Of a DNA stretch of 64,000 nt, positions 58,831 to 64,000 are shown one piece after another (the first letter of the stretch is position 1; each line of letters opens with the position of its first letter). A program made the position numbers and the translations under genes. The DNA is from Brevibacterium sanguinis (GTDB taxonomy: Bacteria > Actinomycetota > Actinomycetes > Actinomycetales > Brevibacteriaceae). The stretch is taken from assembly GCF_003315415.1 (NCBI RefSeq), contig NZ_QNSB01000003.1, forward strand, positions 1 to 64,000. The letters are read 5' to 3'. The notes under the pieces are model-generated. The model was not told the DNA's origin, searched no databases, and worked only from the letters and a program-made list of their open reading frames with translations.

Positions 58831-60501
58831 TCACCGCCGCAGCGCCCGACCGAGCGTGTCGAGTCCGACCGAGCCGAGGTTCAGCGCCTTCGTGTGGAAC
58901 GCCTTGAGATCGAAGTCCGCTCCCTGTGCGACTTTCGCCTCGTCGCGGAACTGCTCCCACAGGCGCTGCCCGATCTTGTAGCTCGGGGCCTGACCGGGCC
59001 AGCCGAGGTAGCGGTCGAGCTCGAACGCGAGGAAGCTGCGGTCCATCGCGACGTTGTCGGTGAGGAACTGCCAGGCCTTCCCCCGGTTCCAGGTCCCGCC
59101 GCCCAGGCTTGCCGGCGCCTCGAGCCCGAGGTGGAAGCCGATGTCGAGGACGACCCGAGCCGCGCGCAGCCGCTGCGAATCGAGCATGCCGAGACGGTCC
59201 GCGGGATCCTCGAGGAACCCGAGGTCGGCCATGAGCCTCTCGGCGTAGAGGGCCCAGCCCTCACCGTGGCCCGACACCCAGCACATGAGGCGGCGCCACC
59301 GGTTGAGAGTGTCGGAGACATAGGTCGCCTGACCGACCTGGAGGTGGTGGCCGGGCACGCCCTCGTGGTAGACCGTGGTCTTCTCCTGCCAGGTGGCGAA
59401 CTCCGTGACGCCCTCGGGCACCGACCACCACATTCGCCCGGGACGGGAGAAGTCGTCCGTGGGGCCCGTGTAGTAGATGCCGCCGGTGGCCGAGGGAGCG
59501 ATCATGCACTCGATGGTCCGCACGGGCTCGGGAATGTCGAAATGGGTGCGGCCGAGCTCAGTGATCGCGTCGTCGGCGACCTGCTGCATCCAGTCGCGCA
59601 GCGCGTCGGTGCCGTGCAGCGTCCGCTGCGGATCCCTGTTGAGCTGGTCCATTACCGCGAACAGGTCGGCGTCGGGATCGATCCTCGACGCGACCTCACG
59701 CTGCTCGGCGTCGATGCGGGCGAGCTCCTCGAGGCCCCAGGCGTAGGTCTCGTCGAGATCGACGCTCGCGCCGAGGAAGTCGCGGGAGTGCAGGGCGTAG
59801 GCCTCCCTGCCGCAGGCCTCGTTCTCGGGAGCGACCGGGAGGAGCTCAGTGCGAAGGAACTCGGCCAGCTCGCGGAAGGACCCGCGCACCGCCTCGGCGT
59901 CGGTGCGAAGCGCCGTGAACAGGGAATCGGGTACCGCCTCGGCGCGGGCGACGAGGGCATCGAAGCTGCTTCCCGGCTCGGACAGGGCCACCGCCTGGTC
60001 GACGACCTTCTCGATCTGGATGCGCGCGGCCACCTGCCCGCGGCTCGTGGCCAAGCGCAGGGACTCCTGGTAGCCGGACACGGAGTCCGGTACCGCGGCC
60101 ATCGTCGTCTCGACGGTCTCCCAGTCCTCGGTCGTCGCCGTCGGCAGGAGGTCGAAGGCGTCGCGGATGTCCTGCAGGGGAGAGGCGATGACATTGAGGC
60201 TGGCGTGGTCGTGCCCGGCCTCGTAGCGCTCCTTCTCGACCGTCAGCCGCTCGCGCATCGCGTCGAGGGTGACGAGGTCGACGTCGTCGAGGTCGGCGCC
60301 GCGTTCGGCCTCGGCGAGCTTCCGGAGGGTGTCGAGAGTGAGGTCGTGCTTGGCGGCCAGGCCGGCGGGGGAGAAGTCGTCGAAGCCGGAGGCCCCGTCG
60401 AGGCCGAGGTAGAGGGCGAGGGAGGGGGACAGGGCGAGGGATCCGTCGACGTGGTCTTCGGCCACCGCGTCGACGGCTGAGGGGGTTCTGTTCTCGGTCA
60501 T
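58831..60501 (-). CDS. DUF885 family metal-dependent peptidase-like protein
   Basis: 556 aa, single alpha-helical domain with the zinc motif VYHEGVPGHHLQVGQ (about 375-390), an HEGxPGHH variant of HExxH, and GEGWALYAERLMADLG and RAARVVLDIGFHLG downstream, which match DUF885. The family resembles M32/M3-like peptidases but no substrate is established. No signal peptide, so cytosolic. Its stop lies 7 bases from the convergent racemase-like gene. Confidence 0.9.
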   Translation of the reverse strand: MTENRTPSAVDAVAEDHVDGSLALSPSLALYLGLDGASGFDDFSPAGLAAKHDLTLDTLRKLAEAERGADLDDVDLVTLDAMRERLTVEKERYEAGHDHASLNVIASPLQDIRDAFDLLPTATTEDWETVETTMAAVPDSVSGYQESLRLATSRGQVAARIQIEKVVDQAVALSEPGSSFDALVARAEAVPDSLFTALRTDAEAVRGSFRELAEFLRTELLPVAPENEACGREAYALHSRDFLGASVDLDETYAWGLEELARIDAEQREVASRIDPDADLFAVMDQLNRDPQRTLHGTDALRDWMQQVADDAITELGRTHFDIPEPVRTIECMIAPSATGGIYYTGPTDDFSRPGRMWWSVPEGVTEFATWQEKTTVYHEGVPGHHLQVGQATYVSDTLNRWRRLMCWVSGHGEGWALYAERLMADLGFLEDPADRLGMLDSQRLRAARVVLDIGFHLGLEAPASLGGGTWNRGKAWQFLTDNVAMDRSFLAFELDRYLGWPGQAPSYKIGQRLWEQFRDEAKVAQGADFDLKAFHTKALNLGSVGLDTLGRALRR

Positions 60502-60715
60502 GCCGCCACTCTATATGGCCATGGACACAGTCCTCGCAGGTCATCTCCCTGTATCCAGGGCGAGCGAGGGACCTGAGGAGTGTGCCTGCGGCGGAGTAGA
60601 GCAAGATCACCAGCCCGTAGGACGGATCGGGCGGCGGAGGTGCGGATAGCATGGATAGGTTCTCTCCGGCAGGGAGCAGTGCGACAACACCGACGGGAAG
60701 CGAGAAGACGACTCA

Positions 60716-61912
60716 GTGACGGACTCACGACTGTGGACCAAGGACTTCATCGTCGGCATCTGCCTCAACCTGGCGATGTCGATGGTGTTCTACCTGCTCA
60801 TGACCTCGATGGCCGGATACGCCGTCGCGCGGTTCTCCGCGGGCGACGCCGCCGCCGGGTTCGCCTCCTCCGGGTTCATCGTCGGCGCCGTCATCTCCCG
60901 CATCCTGACGGGGAAATACCTCGACTTCATCGGCCGGCGGAAGCTGCTGGTCATCTCGATGGCCGTGTTCGTCCTCGCCTCGGTCGCCTATCTCGCGGCC
61001 GACACCCTCGTCCTCCTCATCGCCGTCCGTCTCATCCACGGCATCGCCTTCGGGGCCGGCAACACCGCGATCATGACTGCGATCCAGAGCATCATCCCGT
61101 CCGCCCGCCGAGGCGAGGGCACGGGCTACTTCGGCACCGCGACGACTCTGTCCACCGCCCTGGGACCGTACCTGGGCGTCGTCCTCCCGCGCGAGTTCGA
61201 CTACCCCATGCTCTTCATCGCCTCCGCGCTCGTGTCCATCATCGCGCTCGTCCTGTGCTTCGTCATCAAGCTGCCCGAACAGGAGCTCAGCGCCGCCCAG
61301 CGCGAGAGCAAGTGGCGTCTGCAGCTGAACACGCTCGTCGACCCGGTGGGCCTGCGGATCGGACTGATCATGCTCATCGCCGGCACCGCATACGCCGCGG
61401 CGCTGGTGTTCCTGGCCGGCTATGCCGAGGACAATGGTGTGGCCGGCGCTGCGTCGCTGTTCTTCGTCGCCTACGCGATCGCCTCACTGGCGGCCCGCCT
61501 CTTCGTCGGCAGGATCCAGGACGTGCTCGGCGACAATGTCGTCATCGTTCCGGTGCTCGTCCTCAACATCGCCGGAAACGTGCTCCTGGCGCTGGTCCCG
61601 ACGATGACCGGGATCATCGTCGCCGGCATCCTCATCGGGCTCGGCTTCGGCTCCCTCATGCCGTGCGCGCAGGCGATCACCGTGAAATCCGTCGACAGGA
61701 CCCGAGTGCCGGTGGCCACCTCGTCGTTCTTCCTGCTCCTCGACGCGGGTTCGGGCATCGGGCCGATCATCCTCGGCGCCCTCATGCCGTTGACGGGCGG
61801 AAGCGGGATGTTCATGCTCTGCGCAGGCCTCGTCGTGCTCGCGACGATCGTCTACTACTGGGTCCACGGCCGCTACCGCGGCGGTCGGCCCGGACGGGAG
61901 TTCCTCGGCTGA
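60716..61912 (+). CDS. MFS transporter, drug/metabolite efflux-like (YwoG/YfcJ type)
   Basis: 398 aa, twelve helices, no long central loop. LTGKYLDFIGRRKLL between helices 2-3, AVRLIHGIAFGAGNTAIMTAIQSIIPSARRGEGTGYF in helix 4-5 and FVGRIQDVLGDNVV are typical of the 12-helix efflux branch. GTG 60716 is the start; possible -10 boxes TAGCAT and TAGGTT near 60647-60661. The 214-base gap before it holds nothing else recognisable. Substrate unknown. Confidence 0.86.
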   Translation: MTDSRLWTKDFIVGICLNLAMSMVFYLLMTSMAGYAVARFSAGDAAAGFASSGFIVGAVISRILTGKYLDFIGRRKLLVISMAVFVLASVAYLAADTLVLLIAVRLIHGIAFGAGNTAIMTAIQSIIPSARRGEGTGYFGTATTLSTALGPYLGVVLPREFDYPMLFIASALVSIIALVLCFVIKLPEQELSAAQRESKWRLQLNTLVDPVGLRIGLIMLIAGTAYAAALVFLAGYAEDNGVAGAASLFFVAYAIASLAARLFVGRIQDVLGDNVVIVPVLVLNIAGNVLLALVPTMTGIIVAGILIGLGFGSLMPCAQAITVKSVDRTRVPVATSSFFLLLDAGSGIGPIILGALMPLTGGSGMFMLCAGLVVLATIVYYWVHGRYRGGRPGREFLG

Positions 61913-62046
61913 GGGGGCGGCCGAGACGGCTGGGTTCTCTCGGGCGGCCGGGCGCGATAGCCTGATGGGGCCGAGCGGAGCACAGCCTCGGCGGTGACGG
62001 TGCGGGACGCGGCGCCGTCGGCACCCGAGAAGTCAGAGGACGGTCC

Positions 62047-62844
62047 ATGAGAATCGCACTTGCGCAGATCAACTCCACCACCGACGTCGCGGCGAACCTG
62101 GCCAAGGTCGAGGACTTCACGCGCCGCGCGGCCGACTCGGGAGCCGAACTCGTCGTCTTCCCCGAGGCGACGATGTCGGCCTTCAACCGGGAACTACGGG
62201 GCCAGGCCGACGAGCACCTGCCGTCATGGCAGGCGTCGCTGGCGAACCTCGCCGCCGAGACCGGGACCATCGTCGTCGTCGGGGAGTTCGCCGCGGCCGA
62301 GGACAAGGTCATCAACCTGCTCGCCGCCTACTACCCGGACGGGAGTCGCGCCGAGTACGCGAAGATCCACCTCTACGACGCGTTCGGCTTCAAGGAGTCG
62401 GAGACCGTCGTCCCCGGGGAGGAGCCGCTCCTCATCGATGTCGCCGGTGAGGAGATCGGTTTGACGATCTGCTACGACATCCGGTTCCCGAAGCTGTACG
62501 CCGAGGTCAGCCGCCGCGGTGCGCGGATCGCCATCGTCTCCGCCTCGTGGGGCGCCGGCCCCGGCAAGGTCGAGCAGTGGCAGGTCCTGGCCCGGGCCAG
62601 GGCGCTCGACTCCAATATGTTCATCATCGCCCTGGGGCAGGCGGACCCGCAGGTCACCGGGGTCGAGGTCCCGAAGAATGGGCCCACCGGAGTGGGCCAC
62701 AGCCTCGTCGTCGATCCGTTCGGCCGGGTCGTCGTCGAACTCGGCGGCGAGGAGGCCCTGGAGGTCGTCGACGTCGATCCGTCCGTCGCCGACGAGGCCG
62801 CCACGGCGATCCCCGTCCTCGCCAACGCGAAGCTCGGGTACTGA
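62047..62844 (+). CDS. Carbon-nitrogen hydrolase, Nit-like amidase
   Basis: 265 aa with Glu40 in VFPEATMS, Lys in YAKIHLYDAFGFKES (about 107) and Cys in TICYDIRFPKLYAE (about 142), the full nitrilase-superfamily triad. Also shows SWGAGPGKVEQW and GHSLVVDPFGRVV. Close to the actinobacterial Nit/deaminated-glutathione-amidase-like group, widely conserved and probably housekeeping. GAGGACGGTCC precedes the ATG. Its KIHLYDAFGFKES block is shared with the island enzyme at 23484. Confidence 0.9.
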   Translation: MRIALAQINSTTDVAANLAKVEDFTRRAADSGAELVVFPEATMSAFNRELRGQADEHLPSWQASLANLAAETGTIVVVGEFAAAEDKVINLLAAYYPDGSRAEYAKIHLYDAFGFKESETVVPGEEPLLIDVAGEEIGLTICYDIRFPKLYAEVSRRGARIAIVSASWGAGPGKVEQWQVLARARALDSNMFIIALGQADPQVTGVEVPKNGPTGVGHSLVVDPFGRVVVELGGEEALEVVDVDPSVADEAATAIPVLANAKLGY

Positions 62845-62924
62845 GGGCGGCGGCACGTCGCGCCCGGAGGCGCCGGCACCGGGACTCTGAGGGGAAGCCC
62901 GGGGCCGGCCAGTGAGGGAGACGG

Positions 62925-63203
62925 CTAGCGCGAGGTCCAGGTCGCGGGGAGGCGCTTGCGGACGTTGCGTCGCGGGGCGTTGAAGCCGGCGCGGTCGTGC
63001 TTCGTCGTCTCCAGCTGGGCGTGCACGGCGGCCTGATGGGCCGCGTAGGCGGCGGCGACCTGGCGGATGGCCACCACTGCGGCCACGGCAGCGGCGCTGG
63101 CCATCTCCTCGGTCACCGGTTCGCCGTCGTGGGCTCGCACGACGGGTCGTGAGTCCGCACCGGCACCTCCGATCATGTCGGCAGTCTCGACGTCCTCGCT
63201 CAT
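62925..63203 (-). CDS. accE: Acyl-CoA carboxylase epsilon subunit
   Basis: 92 aa. An acidic/variable N-terminus ([22 protein letters not shown]) and a basic C-terminus ending [11 protein letters not shown], the typical AccE/PccE tail. These small subunits stabilise the alpha-beta carboxylase complex in actinobacteria. Its ATG overlaps the beta-subunit stop as ATGA, confirming the assignment. Confidence 0.87.
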   Translation of the reverse strand: MSEDVETADMIGGAGADSRPVVRAHDGEPVTEEMASAAAVAAVVAIRQVAAAYAAHQAAVHAQLETTKHDRAGFNAPRRNVRKRLPATWTSR

Positions 63204-64000
63204 AGGGGGATGTTACCGTGCTTGCGCGCCGGCGCGTCGACATGCTTGTTCTTCAGCGCCCGCAGGGCGCGGACGATGCGGCCGCGGGTCTCGCTCGGAC
63301 GGATGACCGCGTCGATGTAGCCCTCCTCGGCGGCCAGATACGGATTGAGCAGGGCATCCTCGTAGTCCTGGATGAGCTCGGCACGCAGCGCCTCGACGTC
63401 CTCACCGGCCTCCTCGGCGGCTTTGAGCTTGCGGCGGTAGACGATGTTCGCCGCTCCCTGGGCGCCCATCACCGCGATCTGCGCGCTCGGCCAGGCGAGG
63501 TTGATGTCGGCGCCGAGCTGCTTCGACCCCATCACGCAGTACGCTCCGCCGTAGGCCTTGCGGGTGATGAGCGTGATGAGGGGGACCGTCGCCTCGCCGT
63601 AGGCGTAGATGAGCTTCGCGCCGCGTCGGATGATCCCCCCGTACTCCTGGTCGGTGCCGGGCAGGAAACCCGGGACGTCGACGAAGGTGAGGATGGGGAT
63701 GTTGAAGGCGTCGCACATCCTGACGAAACGGGCGGCCTTCTCGGAGGCGTCGATGTCGAGCGTGCCGGCCAGCTGCATGGGCTGATTGGCGATGACTCCC
63801 ACGCTCGTGCCCTCGACGCGACCGAATCCGGTGACGACGTTCGGAGCGAAGAGCTCGGACACCTGGAGGAACTCCCCGTCGTCGAGGACGGTGGTGACGA
63901 CGTCGAGGATGTCGTAGGGCTGGGAGGGCGAATCCGGCATGAGCGCATCGAGCTCTTCGTCCTCCGGGGTCAGTGACAGATCGGACTCGAACACGTCGGC
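63200..64000 (-). CDS. accD: Acyl-CoA (propionyl-CoA) carboxylase beta subunit, N-terminus outside window
   Basis: C-terminal 266 residues of the carboxyltransferase; the frame stays open to the window edge. [41 protein letters not shown] (split across about 150-170 of the visible part) and [17 protein letters not shown] are hallmarks of AccD/PccB. It transfers carboxyl from biotin to acetyl- or propionyl-CoA for fatty or methylmalonate metabolism. An ATG at 63994 is not the real start; about 250 residues are missing. Confidence 0.93.
   Translation of the reverse strand, partial: ADVFESDLSLTPEDEELDALMPDSPSQPYDILDVVTTVLDDGEFLQVSELFAPNVVTGFGRVEGTSVGVIANQPMQLAGTLDIDASEKAARFVRMCDAFNIPILTFVDVPGFLPGTDQEYGGIIRRGAKLIYAYGEATVPLITLITRKAYGGAYCVMGSKQLGADINLAWPSAQIAVMGAQGAANIVYRRKLKAAEEAGEDVEALRAELIQDYEDALLNPYLAAEEGYIDAVIRPSETRGRIVRALRALKNKHVDAPARKHGNIPL

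Noticed and set aside
1..64000. tRNA, rRNA or riboswitch genes
   Set aside because: No cloverleaf with a T-loop GTTCGAnTC pattern, no rRNA blocks and no recognisable riboswitch core found by eye on either strand; a covariance-model scan would be decisive.

Overview
The window is high-GC DNA (mid-60s percent over most of its length) with short or overlapping intergenic gaps, GTG/TTG starts and several probable leaderless starts. The gene content points to an actinobacterium: an acyl-CoA carboxylase epsilon/beta pair, an Rv2578c-type radical SAM gene under a mycobacterial-type LexA box, DUF885, a GPGG-type membrane microprotein, and many IclR, GntR and PaaX regulators. The mix of catabolic operons and MFS carriers would fit a Brevibacterium-like soil or surface actinobacterium; that genus call is an inference. 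I found no rRNA, tRNA, CRISPR array, phage or insertion sequence.

Layout. 1-5767: leftward operon of an MHS carrier, an acyl-CoA ligase, an enoyl-CoA hydratase-like protein and acetoacetyl-CoA synthetase (cut by the window edge), divergent from a PaaX regulator. 6793-9774: DUF429 protein, RraA-like protein, a stretch with apparent gene debris, and an amino-acid permease. 9928-19268: sugar-acid operon (mannonate/fructuronate oxidoreductase, Zn L-idonate/L-gulonate-type dehydrogenase, two MFS carriers, ManD dehydratase, KDPG aldolase, KDG kinase) divergent from its IclR regulator. 19336-22562: two-component system and a DUF4352 membrane protein. 22754-29143: lower-GC island with a GntR/nitrilase/RraA operon facing a four-gene polyamine-type ABC importer. 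29359-39576: VOC protein; amidase plus a divergent Nramp-like transporter; a double-HTH Lrp-type regulator; a CocE-type hydrolase in one run with a complete osmoprotectant-type ABC importer. 39602-45978: DUF998 protein, Dps, a coiled-coil membrane protein, a microprotein, a CoA-transferase, a MatC-like carrier and an MgtC-family protein. 46020-52585: DsbA/FrnE, flavin reductase, radical SAM, two MFS carriers and an MBL-fold protein. 52698-58823: SMP-30-like secreted protein, a second two-component system, an FCD regulator and an MFS/Asp-Glu racemase-like pair. 58831-64000: DUF885 protein, MFS carrier, second nitrilase, and the AccE/AccD pair.

The unit with the clearest logic is 9928-19268. 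It can be read as uptake of a hexonate such as L-gulonate, oxidation to fructuronate, reduction to mannonate, dehydration to KDG, phosphorylation to KDPG and cleavage to pyruvate plus glyceraldehyde 3-phosphate. The least described units are the 22.7-29.1 kb island, where the RraA-like enzyme lacks the usual catalytic Arg, the amidase/Nramp-like pair, where the transporter lacks the metal-binding motif, and the hydrolase/osmoprotectant-ABC operon.
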